A stretch of 64,000 bases of DNA. It comes from Pseudomonadales bacterium. Lineage in GTDB: Bacteria; Pseudomonadota; Gammaproteobacteria; Pseudomonadales; Azotimanducaceae. Each line of letters begins with the position of its first letter. The stretch's first letter is position 1. The position numbers and the translations under genes were made by a program. Positions 27,724-37,164 of this stretch are shown one piece after another. The DNA is taken from positions 56,030 to 120,029 of the forward strand of contig JAESSY010000036.1 of the NCBI GenBank assembly GCA_016763855.1, read 5' to 3'. Below the pieces are notes generated by a model. The model was not told where the DNA came from, did no database searches, and saw only the letters and a program-made list of their open reading frames with translations.

Positions 27724-28866
27724 CTATTGGCCCCCTAACATTGCGTGGATTTCTTTCGGTTGAACCGAATCACCCTTATCGTTACCCCAAGCATTACGCT
27801 CATAAGTAATAACGGCTGCCAGCTGAGCAGCGTTGAGCTGTGCACCAAAAGCCTGCATGGCTGTACCCGCCTTGCCGTTCACAACAATATCGATGTGACC
27901 CTCCATTGGGCCAATAGTGATTGCACCGCCCACAAGTGTCGGAAATGCAGGTGGCAATCCCTGACCATTAGATTGGTGACAGACAGCACAAGCCTGAGTA
28001 TAGACTTTCTCGCCCTCAACCATGAGTTCTTCGTGTGACCATTCCTTGCCTACAATAGCAAAGACATCTGCTGCTGCTTGTTGCTTAGCAACCAACCAAT
28101 CATCATATTCAGCTTGCTCTACAGCCCGAACAACAATAGGCATGAAGCCGTGGTCTTTACCACATAACTCAGCACATTTTCCGCGATAAGTTCCAGGTGT
28201 TTCAACAATAGCCCAAGACTCATGTATAAATCCCGGTATAGCATCTTTCTTCACAGCGAAATCAGGCATCCACCAAGAATGGATGACATCACTGGAGGTA
28301 ATCAAAAAGCGGATTTTTTTATTGATAGGAATAACGAGCTCATTGTCTACGTCAAGAAGATAATGTTCTCTCTTGGGCGCTCTATTGTAGATTTCATCTT
28401 TCGGTGTCAACAAAGAAGATATGAATTTAACTTCTTTGGCCGGATCATCATTTAGGTATGTATATTGCCATTTCCATTGCAGACCGCGAACTTCAATATC
28501 GATATCGGCTTCACCGGCATCATACATTGCACTTAAAGTTGTTGTTGCAGGTATCGCCATCGCGATAAGAATTACTATGGGTAAGACTGTCCAGATAATT
28601 TCAACGGTTGTGCTGTGATGAAAAGTGGCTGGGACAGCCCCAAGAGACTTCCTATGCACCAGCATTGAATAAATCATAATGCTAAATACGATAATCCCGA
28701 TGACAACACAAACCCAGAGAACCATCATGTGTAGATCGTAAACCTGCCGGCTAATCTCCGTTACTCCCTGCCTCATATTTAACGCCGACCAATCTGCACT
28801 CACAAGACTGGTTGACATGAGCAGTGACAAAGCAACAAGCCACTTAGACTGCTTCGCTCTATCCAT
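27724..28866 (-). CDS. coxB: Cytochrome c oxidase subunit II with fused cytochrome c (caa3 type)
   Basis: A 380-residue exported subunit with a signal peptide and two transmembrane helices (about 45-70 and 90-112). The CuA site is CAELCGKDHGFM (about 225-236). The C-terminus carries a cytochrome c domain with CAVCHQSNGQG (about 294) and a likely Met ligand in TAMQAFGAQL, which makes this a caa3-type enzyme able to take electrons directly from soluble cytochromes. It is the first gene of the oxidase operon. A 419-base gap separates it from the next gene upstream. Confidence 0.97.
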   Translation of the reverse strand: MDRAKQSKWLVALSLLMSTSLVSADWSALNMRQGVTEISRQVYDLHMMVLWVCVVIGIIVFSIMIYSMLVHRKSLGAVPATFHHSTTVEIIWTVLPIVILIAMAIPATTTLSAMYDAGEADIDIEVRGLQWKWQYTYLNDDPAKEVKFISSLLTPKDEIYNRAPKREHYLLDVDNELVIPINKKIRFLITSSDVIHSWWMPDFAVKKDAIPGFIHESWAIVETPGTYRGKCAELCGKDHGFMPIVVRAVEQAEYDDWLVAKQQAAADVFAIVGKEWSHEELMVEGEKVYTQACAVCHQSNGQGLPPAFPTLVGGAITIGPMEGHIDIVVNGKAGTAMQAFGAQLNAAQLAAVITYERNAWGNDKGDSVQPKEIHAMLGGQ

Positions 28867-29285
28867 TCCTAGAACTCCATTATTAAGAATCTGAAATCGG
28901 TGTCACAACTATAAGTCTGTCACAACGCTGTATTACAGCATTAACACCGAACGTGTAATGACCTTTCTACTAACTCTAGTCCTGTTTAGAGATAATTCTT
29001 GCCATTAGGTCTATTTACGCAATTTTTATTCAAAATTTGTCTATTAAACTGAAAAATCGCCCCTTATCGCTGAAATAATTCAGCTCATAGCCTATTTCCA
29101 CAATTTTGATGCGAGATTTTATATCATTAGCTCCCCCCTTCTCAACACAAAGCACCAGATTTATTGAGCTTGGGCGGCTTTTTTATGCCGTAAAGCCTAG
29201 AATTCCTTTGTCGTAGGTAAAATCGTGCTATAAACCAAGCTTAGATAGATGGAAATGGGAATCAATAGATTCGCAGAAACCCGTT
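28867..29285. other. 419-base gap: cox operon promoter region
   Basis: Divergent intergenic space between coxB and the unknown gene at 29286. A 16-base perfect palindrome, GCTGAA-ATAA-TTCAGC, lies at 29069-29084, a possible operator. On the plus strand TTTGTC (29207) and TATAAA (29229), 16 bases apart, may be the promoter of the gene at 29286. No tRNA, riboswitch or small frame with a ribosome site was seen. Confidence 0.45.
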
Positions 29286-29945
29286 ATGGACGCACAAAAG
29301 CTACAGTCTGATATTGAAAGCATCATGGGGATTCTTGATGCAGATGCTATTCAGGAACACCTTCAAACCCCATTGTTACGTGTCTCGCTTATGTTCTGCC
29401 CAGAACTTAGCCCAAAAGACGGCTCCAAGAAGATTTATGAATTCCTTGTCTCTTATATCAATGTAGGTCCAGGGAACATGTATTCCCTAAGTAAAGAAGG
29501 AGAACAACATAATCTTGAAAGCATCATAGATGCCTACCTAGCGCTCGCCAGTCGATACCTAGGCTCGGCCTGTGACGAAATTGAACGCGCACCGAACACC
29601 AATTCACTTAAAAGTTTCCTCTCGTTATTACATGGCGCCTATATTTTCCATCGCCTGCTCGAAGAGTTAGATGACCGATTCCAAAATTTCATCGGCATAC
29701 CCTTAACCGCACATGACATGGTCAATGCAAACCTAATTGCACATGAGGTCATTGGTGATCGATTCGCAAATCGCTTGGACAAAGTCATTCTATCCCTATT
29801 TCAGCAATCCATAATCACAAAAACTATTGTAGAGGCACAATTGGACAAGGAGAATATCAAGAAATTGGCTAGCGAGAACCGAGCCTTATCCGGGGATGTT
29901 ACAAACTGTTTCGCTTCCGAAAACAGACTCGAGATGTCCTATTAG
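29286..29945 (+). CDS. Hypothetical alpha-helical protein
   Basis: I do not recognise a family for this 219-residue protein. It has no signal peptide or membrane segment, is rich in Leu, Ile and Glu, and is probably all-helical and cytoplasmic. The N-terminal half contains SLMFCPELSPKDGSKKIYEF and the middle ALASRYLGSACDEIER. It is divergent from the cox operon and convergent with yheV-prlC, with 37 bases to the yheV stop. The start at 29286 is ATG, without a strong ribosome site. Reading frame length and codon usage support a real gene. Confidence 0.7.
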   Translation: MDAQKLQSDIESIMGILDADAIQEHLQTPLLRVSLMFCPELSPKDGSKKIYEFLVSYINVGPGNMYSLSKEGEQHNLESIIDAYLALASRYLGSACDEIERAPNTNSLKSFLSLLHGAYIFHRLLEELDDRFQNFIGIPLTAHDMVNANLIAHEVIGDRFANRLDKVILSLFQQSIITKTIVEAQLDKENIKKLASENRALSGDVTNCFASENRLEMSY

Positions 29946-29982
29946 ACGCCAGTTCGGTGTTCTGTAATAGAGAGTTCTGAAA

Positions 29983-30183
29983 TTAAGTGCCTGGCATTTT
30001 AATGGTCTGAATATCTGGTACCGCTTTCTGGCTCGCCTCGAGATCCTCATTAAAATCACAATCGACACAATGGCGACTCATCCCTTCTGTTCCGGTGAGG
30101 GTATAGATCCTATCGACACTATTGCATAGAGGACAAATCGCTCCCGCAATAAATCGCTTTTGCTTGCTATCAGAGGATGCCAT
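29983..30183 (-). CDS. yheV: YheV-family putative zinc-ribbon protein
   Basis: A 66-residue protein with two Cys pairs, CPLC (about 17-20) and CVDC (about 39-42), in the pattern of a zinc ribbon, with RFIAGAICP near the start. This is the YheV (DUF2387) family that lies beside prlC in gammaproteobacteria. Its start overlaps the prlC stop by 14 bases, so it is translationally coupled to prlC. Function unknown; metal binding is inferred from the cysteines. Confidence 0.9.
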   Translation of the reverse strand: MASSDSKQKRFIAGAICPLCNSVDRIYTLTGTEGMSRHCVDCDFNEDLEASQKAVPDIQTIKMPGT

Positions 30184-32209
30184 CTTGCTTTAGTAAAGCC
30201 TCAATATCTGGTTTCCTACCTCGAAAGAATACAAACAGCTCCATAGCATCAGCGGAACCGCCGCGCTCTAGTACGCTTGATAAAAACTTTTCTCCTGTTT
30301 GTCTGTTAAATATACCTTCCTCTTCAAATTTGCTAAATGCATCTGCAGAGAGTACTTCTGCCCATTTGTAACTGTAGTACCCCGCATCGTACCCGCCGGC
30401 AAATATATGGGAAAAACCATTTTGGAAACGATTAAATTTCGGTGTCTGTATGACAGACACCTCAGCTCTTACTTCATCCAGAATAATTTGAGTCTGGTTC
30501 TCTATTTCTTCATCAAATTCCATATGGAGTCTAAAATCAAAAAGCGCGAATTCGATCTGTCGCACTGTCGTCATCCCAGCTTGAAACGTTTTTGCCGCCA
30601 GCATTTTTTCAAGAAGCTCGTCAGGCAATGACGCTTCAGTTTCATAATGGCCAGAAATAAACTGTAGCGCCTCGCTTTGCCAACACCAATTCTCCATAAA
30701 CTGACTGGGAAGTTCCACCGCGTCCCAAGCGACGCCATTAATACCTGACACTTCTGCAAAATCTACTTTCGTCATCATCTGATGTAATCCGTGACCAAAT
30801 TCATGGAACATCGTGACGACATCATTATGGTTAATCAGAGCAGGGGCTTCACCGACAGGTGCAGGAAAGTTGCATGTCAAGTAGGCTACAGGAATTTGTA
30901 AATCTCCATCCAATTTAATACGTCGAGAGCGACACTCGTCCATCCATGCTCCTCCCTGTTTATGCTCCCGAGCATATAAATCCAAATAGAAACGCGCTAT
31001 CACCTCTCCCTCTTTTCGAATCAAAAAAGTTGTCACGTCCTGGTGCCATGTTTCCATATCGGAACAAGCTTCTATCTCGACGTCATAAAGTCGGCGAACA
31101 ACTTCGTACATCCCCACAAGCACTCTCGGCACGGGAAAATAGGGACGAAGCGCTTCTTCGCATAGATCGAACTTATACTCTTTTAGCCTCTCGGAATAAA
31201 AAGGCATATCCCACGCGCAAAGCTCTGTTACACCATGTTGTTTTTGTGCAAAATCCAACAGTTCCGTAAACTCTCTCTCAGCTGCCGGTTTAGATTTCTC
31301 TGCTAGAGCCTTGAGGAAAGTAATAACTTGATCAGTATTTTCTGCCATTTTAGTCGCTAAGGAATTTTCTGCAGCATTATCAAACCCAAGCAGTAATGCT
31401 CTTTCCTTTCTTAGCTTCATGATCTCGCTGATATGCTCGGTATTGTCCCATTGGCCTGCAAAAGGCCCTTGATCCGAAGCTCTAGTGGTAAAAGCTTCAT
31501 ACATTTCTCTTCTTAATTCACGGTTTTCACAATAAAGCAGGACCGGGGAGTAACTCGGATAATCAAGGGTCAATAGATACCCTTCCAAATTTTTCTGTTC
31601 GGCCATTTGCGCAGCAAGCGCTATTGCACTCTCTGGCAACCCTGTTAGTTCAGATTTATCTGAGAATGTCTTTGACCACGCCATTGTGGCATCAAGCACG
31701 TTGTCATTAAATTTAGAGGAAAGCTCAGACAATGTTTTGCTAATTTCCGCAAAGCGTTTCTGTTTTTCTGCGTCAAGGTCGACCCCAGACAAGCGAAAAT
31801 CTCTCAAGGCATTATCAATCACTTTTTGCTGTGTAGCATTAAGGGTGCTAAAAGATTCTGATTTAGCTAGGTTTTGATAAGCTGAAAATAGCTTCGTATT
31901 TTGGCCTAGCTCTGTTCGATACTCATTCAGTTTTGGTAGAACTGTATTGTACGCTTCTCTTATATCGGCGGTGTTCATCACGCCATTTAGATGACCTACA
32001 GGTGAAAAACATTGGTTCAAGTGATCCTCTAGAATGGCTAAAGGCTCTATCAAGTTCAACCAGCTTGCCTCTTCAGTTGTAGCCAACAACTCTGATATCT
32101 TGGAACGGTTGTCATCCAATATCTTATCAACAGCTGGCACAATGTGTACTGCTTTTATCGTCTCAAATGGAGGCAAAACTTGTTGGTCTAACAAGGGATT
32201 ATCGCTCAT
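30170..32209 (-). CDS. prlC: Oligopeptidase A
   Basis: A 679-residue cytoplasmic zinc metallopeptidase of family M3 that degrades short peptides, including cleaved signal peptides. The zinc/catalytic motif is TMFHEFGHGLHQMM (about 465), followed by the downstream Glu ligand in GVAWDAVELPSQFMENW about 28 residues later. The N-terminus MSDNPLLDQQVLPPFETI is typical. yheV overlaps its 3' end. It is 73 bases downstream of aroE on the same strand and has its own ribosome site. Confidence 0.96.
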   Translation of the reverse strand: MSDNPLLDQQVLPPFETIKAVHIVPAVDKILDDNRSKISELLATTEEASWLNLIEPLAILEDHLNQCFSPVGHLNGVMNTADIREAYNTVLPKLNEYRTELGQNTKLFSAYQNLAKSESFSTLNATQQKVIDNALRDFRLSGVDLDAEKQKRFAEISKTLSELSSKFNDNVLDATMAWSKTFSDKSELTGLPESAIALAAQMAEQKNLEGYLLTLDYPSYSPVLLYCENRELRREMYEAFTTRASDQGPFAGQWDNTEHISEIMKLRKERALLLGFDNAAENSLATKMAENTDQVITFLKALAEKSKPAAEREFTELLDFAQKQHGVTELCAWDMPFYSERLKEYKFDLCEEALRPYFPVPRVLVGMYEVVRRLYDVEIEACSDMETWHQDVTTFLIRKEGEVIARFYLDLYAREHKQGGAWMDECRSRRIKLDGDLQIPVAYLTCNFPAPVGEAPALINHNDVVTMFHEFGHGLHQMMTKVDFAEVSGINGVAWDAVELPSQFMENWCWQSEALQFISGHYETEASLPDELLEKMLAAKTFQAGMTTVRQIEFALFDFRLHMEFDEEIENQTQIILDEVRAEVSVIQTPKFNRFQNGFSHIFAGGYDAGYYSYKWAEVLSADAFSKFEEEGIFNRQTGEKFLSSVLERGGSADAMELFVFFRGRKPDIEALLKQDGIL

Positions 32210-32282
32210 GGTTTTCTCATCTCTATTTTTCTTTTTCTATTCGACTACTTTTTCAGTAACACCTTTTCGGCGGCATCGTTTT

Positions 32283-33098
32283 TCACAAATTTATTACGTC
32301 GCGCATATTGACAATTACCGCCTCAGTTGACACCTCATATCCTGTCCATAGTGTAAATGCCAATGCAGCCTGTTCGATAAGCATACCTAAACCATCATCT
32401 GCTGCTTGACATTTTTGTGCCAAGCACCATCGTTGAAATGCCGTCATGTTCTTGGCGTAAATCATATCGTAGCACAGTGTATTCGGGCCGATGATTTTTG
32501 ATGGTAAGCTAATTTCAGATTCAAGCAAACCCGCTGACGATCCGCTAATGACAATGTCGTAGGTATCTTCTAGGTTTTCAGCTCTTACCGCGCTCAGTTT
32601 TTCAAGGCCAAAATCTTGGACAATTTGTTCTGCTTTTTTATGAGTGCGATTGAAAAGACTGACAGATTCAGGGCGGGCATTAACCAAGCTCACCAATACA
32701 CCTCGCACCGCGCCTCCCGCACCGATGACCAATATTTTTTTCCCTTCAATCTTCCATGATTTGTTTTTTTCAAGATCCGCCAGCAATCCTGGGCCGTCAG
32801 TATTATAACCTTTCAGCTTTCCCGAGTTTAGCTTTACGACGGTATTTACGGCTTTTGATTGAAGTGCTTCTTCACTATGTTCATGAACAAATAGAAAAGC
32901 ATCACCTTTGTGCGGCAAAGTAACATTAAATCCTTTCGACCCACTATCCAAAAATGACAGTGCCGTCGTATTAAATTTATTAGGCGGCACTAGTATTTTC
33001 TGGTAGTCCACATCTAGGTTTACTTGCCGAGCAAAGGCACGATGTATTTCTGGGGAACGACTATGCTCTATCGGATTGCCCATTACACCCAACAACAT
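32283..33098 (-). CDS. aroE: Shikimate dehydrogenase
   Basis: A 271-residue NADP-dependent enzyme of aromatic amino acid synthesis, reducing 3-dehydroshikimate to shikimate. The substrate-binding N-terminus has GNPIEHSRSPEIH (about 7-19), the catalytic Lys is in NVTLPHKGDA (about 66), and the nucleotide-binding loop is VIGAGGAVRGV (about 127). The gene is 2 bases after tsaC, in the purE-tsaC-aroE order that is common in the group. Confidence 0.97.
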   Translation of the reverse strand: MLLGVMGNPIEHSRSPEIHRAFARQVNLDVDYQKILVPPNKFNTTALSFLDSGSKGFNVTLPHKGDAFLFVHEHSEEALQSKAVNTVVKLNSGKLKGYNTDGPGLLADLEKNKSWKIEGKKILVIGAGGAVRGVLVSLVNARPESVSLFNRTHKKAEQIVQDFGLEKLSAVRAENLEDTYDIVISGSSAGLLESEISLPSKIIGPNTLCYDMIYAKNMTAFQRWCLAQKCQAADDGLGMLIEQAALAFTLWTGYEVSTEAVIVNMRDVINL

Positions 33099-33100
33099 TG

Positions 33101-33649
33101 TTAAGCGGAACCTCTTACTATTTCACCTGTAATAAGGTCTCTAATCTCACTTACATGGCGCTGAGTTCCGATATCGCCTGAATAGCACTCGTCAATACCA
33201 AGCGGAAAATACTGGTTAAGTATCAACTCATTTACTGCCGGTGGTTTTCCTGACGGATTAGCAGAGGTGGAAACAATACCTGTATTTAGCCTTCCACAAA
33301 TATCCCGAATTGCTGGGTGCGTTGAAATACGAATCGCAATTTTATGATTCTTTCCTGTTATCCAGGACGGTGCATTCTTTGACTTCGGTATTAGGTAGGT
33401 AATTGCCGCAAGCCGACTCTCTTCTATTTCAGATTTTTGTGCACTGTTAAGGATGACATAAGGCAATATTTGCTCAATGTCGGAAGCAACTAGAATCAGC
33501 CCTTTGACCCAAGATCTGTTTTTTAGCTTCAATATTCTTTGAACCGCAGCTTCGCTTTCTGGCAGACAACCTAATCCCCATACTGCTTCGGTGGGATAAG
33601 CAATCACCCCTCCTTTTCTTAAAACTATCTCTATTGAATCAAGACTCAT
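33101..33649 (-). CDS. tsaC: Threonylcarbamoyl-AMP synthase (YrdC/RimN)
   Basis: A 182-residue YrdC-domain protein that makes L-threonylcarbamoyl-AMP for the t6A37 modification of ANN-decoding tRNAs. Conserved pieces are the N-terminal GGVIAYPTEAVWGLGC (about 13-28), the KxR-like KNRSWVKGLILVAS (about 44) and STSANPSGKPP (about 142). It is the short form without the Sua5 C-terminal domain, like E. coli TsaC. It is 14 bases from purE and 2 from aroE. Confidence 0.95.
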   Translation of the reverse strand: MSLDSIEIVLRKGGVIAYPTEAVWGLGCLPESEAAVQRILKLKNRSWVKGLILVASDIEQILPYVILNSAQKSEIEESRLAAITYLIPKSKNAPSWITGKNHKIAIRISTHPAIRDICGRLNTGIVSTSANPSGKPPAVNELILNQYFPLGIDECYSGDIGTQRHVSEIRDLITGEIVRGSA

Positions 33650-33663
33650 CTCTTTTTGCTTGG

Positions 33664-34158
33664 CTACAAATTAATCGCATTGTTTTCTTCGCGAATTTTT
33701 TCTGCATTTTCTAACCTTTCTGAAACAAGTCGCTTCTTCATCTCAGGATCGCTTACGCCTAGTATTTGCGCCGCAAGATAAGCGGCATTTTTCGCACCGG
33801 CCTTACCAATGGCAACAGTTGCAACAGGAATACCTCCCGGCATTTGTACTGTAGATAACAATGCATCAAAACCTTGCAAGGGACCTGCGTCTATCGGGAC
33901 ACCAATAACCGGAGACAAAGTATGAGCCGCTACGGCGCCAGCAAGGTGGGCCGCCATACCAGCACCGGCGATAAAGGCAATGCAGCCTCTGGCATCAGCA
34001 TCTTCTACATAATCTTTGGCATCCTTTGGTGTGCGATGAGCACTCGTGACCCGAACTTCATAGGGAATATCAAATTTTTTCAGCACATCACAGGCAGACT
34101 TCATGATGGGTAGATCTGAGTCCGAACCCATTAATATGGCTACAAATGGTTTTGTCAT
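33664..34158 (-). CDS. purE: N5-carboxyaminoimidazole ribonucleotide mutase
   Basis: A 164-residue class I PurE, which moves the carboxyl group of N5-CAIR to C4 in purine synthesis. The active-site pieces are [10 protein letters not shown] (about 10-19), SAHRTPK (about 39-45) and AGMAAHLAG (about 66-74). PurK, its usual partner, is not next to it in the window; purE leads the purE-tsaC-aroE string instead. The ATG at 34158 is the only good start. Confidence 0.96.
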   Translation of the reverse strand: MTKPFVAILMGSDSDLPIMKSACDVLKKFDIPYEVRVTSAHRTPKDAKDYVEDADARGCIAFIAGAGMAAHLAGAVAAHTLSPVIGVPIDAGPLQGFDALLSTVQMPGGIPVATVAIGKAGAKNAAYLAAQILGVSDPEMKKRLVSERLENAEKIREENNAINL

Positions 34159-34249
34159 CTTATTTAGTCCAAATGAAAAAGAAGGGCAATTTACCTTAGT
34201 CCCATAATGCTTTCAACCTAGAAACCACTAGAAAATATAGTTTCTAAGT

Positions 34250-35365
34250 TCAGGGCGCAGCCCGACTGGCTTTTACATAACCTAGTGTTTCCTGAAGAAT
34301 ATGACCCTCCATCTCTAGACTCAGTAGTTGTGAAAGTAAACTTGGTAACGGTATTGCAGTTAACTCGAATAGTTCATCTACAGAAATTGGTGTTGCGTTC
34401 AGATGACAAAGAATACCTAAGGACTCTTCAGACAAATTATTCACCGCTTTTATACCGGTTACGCGTCCATATCCGGGTAGCTCCTCAAGAACATCATCTG
34501 CACTCTGGATGAGTTTTGCGCCAAGTTTAATCAGTTCATGGCAACCCTCACTCTGAGGACTATATATCGACCCAGGTATCGCAAAAACCTCCCTGTTTTG
34601 CTCCATTGCCATCCTAGCGGAAATCATCGACCCACTTTTCAGCGTTGCCTCAACTACCAAAGTGCCCAGTGATAAACCCGTCACAATGCGATTGCGTTGC
34701 GGGAAGTGTCGTGCCAAAGGCGGCGTACCGATAGGGAATTCTGAAATAATGAGGCCCATTTTCAGAATCCGCAAAGCTAATCTTTCATGGTTTCGAGGGT
34801 AGATTTTGTCAAGTCCAGATCCAAAAACGGCAATGGTTGTACCGGAGGATTCTAGCGCGCCACCATGAGCTGCAGCATCTATTCCATGAGCCATTCCGCT
34901 GGTGATCACAATACCTTGGCGCGCAAGCTGACCAGCAATGCTGCCAGATATTTTAAGCCCCAATTGAGTCGGTTTTCGACTCCCAACGATGGCAATTTGA
35001 TCCATCTTTAACAAGGGGAGATGTCCCATACAAAATAGACATATTGGAGGATCATCAACTTGTTGCAATAGAAAGGGATAAAGTGGGTCGAAAATCGATA
35101 CAAGATGGTGATTTTCACCCTCCAACCAGCTTAGATCACGATCGACACCCTTCAATATGTCTTGCGACCCCGGACGAGCCAGTAGACTTGCTATACGGGG
35201 GGGCAATTTAAATGGATTTTCCCTATTCGATGTATCCCGATAAGCCATAAAAAATGACCGCACACTATCAAGCCCATGGAGCAATCTCATAGCATGATTC
35301 GGAAACCCAAGAGTAATGCGGTTGAGGGCTAGTACGGCATGAAGTTCAGATTTGAATTGATGCAT
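34250..35365 (-). CDS. dprA: DNA-processing protein DprA
   Basis: A 371-residue Rossmann-fold protein that binds incoming single-stranded DNA and loads RecA during transformation. The core (about 75-290) has IVGSRKPTQLG, SGMAHGIDAAAHGGAL and VFGSGLDKIYPRNH, and ends with the conserved KSGSMISARMAMEQNREVFAIPG. A C-terminal winged-helix (about 310-365) is present. It sits between a LysM gene and purE, the order of Pseudomonas. Together with comM at 9918 it hints at natural competence, though no uptake genes are in view. Confidence 0.95.
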   Translation of the reverse strand: MHQFKSELHAVLALNRITLGFPNHAMRLLHGLDSVRSFFMAYRDTSNRENPFKLPPRIASLLARPGSQDILKGVDRDLSWLEGENHHLVSIFDPLYPFLLQQVDDPPICLFCMGHLPLLKMDQIAIVGSRKPTQLGLKISGSIAGQLARQGIVITSGMAHGIDAAAHGGALESSGTTIAVFGSGLDKIYPRNHERLALRILKMGLIISEFPIGTPPLARHFPQRNRIVTGLSLGTLVVEATLKSGSMISARMAMEQNREVFAIPGSIYSPQSEGCHELIKLGAKLIQSADDVLEELPGYGRVTGIKAVNNLSEESLGILCHLNATPISVDELFELTAIPLPSLLSQLLSLEMEGHILQETLGYVKASRAAP

Positions 35366-35431
35366 AGACCGAATCCCATAAACTGGATCTACAGCCTATG
35401 GCTTCAATCGATCACTTGATATGGCGAATCT

Positions 35432-36508
35432 CTATGGGCTTTGTACGACATCACCGACCCGAAGCGGCTCTTCTGTTTCCAGAACAAGACCATAGGACAT
35501 TTTTTCAAAATTACGGAAGACTAATAAGATTCCAGCTCGAACGGAAGGCAGTTGAACTCTATCCCCCTGAACTCGATCAACCACAAGTGAGCCTGCCTTG
35601 TTTATCGCCAGAATATCGCCCACTTCAAGTCCACTATCAGTTCCTCTGTTAATGGCCACCACATCATTTTGCCCTACCTGAGTAACACCACCCAATACGG
35701 TCATAATGACACCTTCAACATATTGTGAAGGCGCCTTGGGGTAGAAGGTAGATTCAACACGTCTTTCTTCCGTAGGAAGAAGTCGGTCACCAAGTCTCAC
35801 ATCTTGTTTTACATTGCCTAGTGAGAAGGTGTAAAGATCACCGTCCTTATCTTCTATTGTTGCTGTCCCGACCTCGATAGCCTCAAAACCAAGTACCTCA
35901 CGGGTTTCAGGGTCTAAATAGACCTCCCCCTCTCTAAATATCCCAAAAACGGTAGTTTGATCTTTCGGCCATTCACCCCTAGCGTAAAACCCATCCCCCG
36001 GGCCAAATACAAGTCGGTCTGCTTTGCCCGCCAGAATATAAGGCGCGTTAGCCAAAGTGTGTTGTTCCACAATTCGGCCTGTTGTCAACATACTGGCTAT
36101 CGCATCCAAGGGAATAGCCGGTATGGAGCTGGCTAACTTGCTGCTGCGAATCCTCGGCTTTAACTTATAATTTCTGTTTCCCGTCGCCACAGGCTGACCA
36201 GGGCTCAACTTTATTGTTCTTGCGGTCTTTCCTCTGGAAACACTTAGTTGAGGCTTTCCATCAACATAATTCAAAGAAATCTGATCTCCAGGAAAGATTA
36301 GGTGGGGATTTTCGATATCAGGATTAACGTGCCATATTTCTGGCCACATCCAAGCATCAGTCAAAAACATAGATGCAATATCCCAGAGAGTATCACCCTC
36401 TTGCACGGCGTAATGATCCGGGTGATTGGGTTTTAGAATGCTATCTGCCGCTAAGACACTTTGTGAAAGGGACAGCGTAATGACTAGTGAGAGAAGAAAT
36501 TTTCTCAT
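35432..36508 (-). CDS. LysM peptidoglycan-binding protein
   Basis: A 358-residue exported protein with a signal peptide (MRKFLLSLVITLSLS, cleavage near VLA-AD) and one N-terminal LysM domain (about 33-80, with VQEGDTLWDIASMFL and NPHLIFPGDQISL). The remaining 270 residues form a beta-rich domain of unknown role, seen in this gene next to dprA throughout gammaproteobacteria. It probably binds peptidoglycan in the periplasm. It is divergent from def with a 143-base shared promoter region. Confidence 0.9.
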   Translation of the reverse strand: MRKFLLSLVITLSLSQSVLAADSILKPNHPDHYAVQEGDTLWDIASMFLTDAWMWPEIWHVNPDIENPHLIFPGDQISLNYVDGKPQLSVSRGKTARTIKLSPGQPVATGNRNYKLKPRIRSSKLASSIPAIPLDAIASMLTTGRIVEQHTLANAPYILAGKADRLVFGPGDGFYARGEWPKDQTTVFGIFREGEVYLDPETREVLGFEAIEVGTATIEDKDGDLYTFSLGNVKQDVRLGDRLLPTEERRVESTFYPKAPSQYVEGVIMTVLGGVTQVGQNDVVAINRGTDSGLEVGDILAINKAGSLVVDRVQGDRVQLPSVRAGILLVFRNFEKMSYGLVLETEEPLRVGDVVQSP

Positions 36509-36651
36509 GGGGCGATTCCCAATAATAATAGGAGTATAATATTTGGTTTTTCGACGTCCGACATTTAAGTCTATTTCAACAATATATTCAACGTGATCAT
36601 AATCTTAGCAGCACAAGTTGCTTCATTACTAGAGGTAAGAGACCAAGCTGT

Positions 36652-37155
36652 ATGGCTTTATTAGATATTTTGGAGTTTCCAGACCCCCGTTTACGCACAA
36701 AAGCATCGTTAATTAACAATGTGGACGGCAAATTGGCTACATTTGCAGATGATATGCTCGAAACAATGTACACGGCTCCTGGTGTGGGACTCGCTGCAAG
36801 TCAGGTTAATTTTCACAAACGTCTTATCGTCATTGATGTTACCGAAGAGAAAAAAAGCCCTCTCATCTTGATAAATCCCGAAATAATCACCAGAGAAGGA
36901 GATATGGAAACCGAAGAAGGCTGTTTGTCCATCCCTGGTTTTTGGGAAACCGTAAGGCGTTCAGAAAATATTCAGCTTAAAGCCATCAACCGCCAAGGTG
37001 AAGAGTTCACTCTCGAAGCAGAAGGATTTCTGGCAGTCTGTATTCAACATGAAATGGATCACCTCGAAGGCAAATTGTTTGTTGACTATATTTCAAAAAC
37101 CAAACGCCAAATGATTCGAAAGAAGCTCCTTAAGCAACAAAAAGTTAGGGATTAG
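36652..37155 (+). CDS. def: Peptide deformylase
   Basis: A 167-residue iron enzyme that removes the formyl group from nascent protein N-termini. Three motifs are seen: [10 protein letters not shown] (about 43), EEGCLSIPG (about 88, metal Cys) and QHEMDHLEG (about 130, metal His pair and catalytic Glu). It leads the def-fmt-rsmB-trkA-trkH string, so this is the housekeeping copy. A second deformylase lies at 54477-55052. Confidence 0.97.
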   Translation: MALLDILEFPDPRLRTKASLINNVDGKLATFADDMLETMYTAPGVGLAASQVNFHKRLIVIDVTEEKKSPLILINPEIITREGDMETEEGCLSIPGFWETVRRSENIQLKAINRQGEEFTLEAEGFLAVCIQHEMDHLEGKLFVDYISKTKRQMIRKKLLKQQKVRD

Positions 37156-37164
37156 GGCAAAGTA

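Noticed and set aside
28867..29285. tRNA or other structured RNA upstream of coxB
   Set aside because: No cloverleaf or conserved GTTCGAATC-type arm found; only an isolated palindrome.
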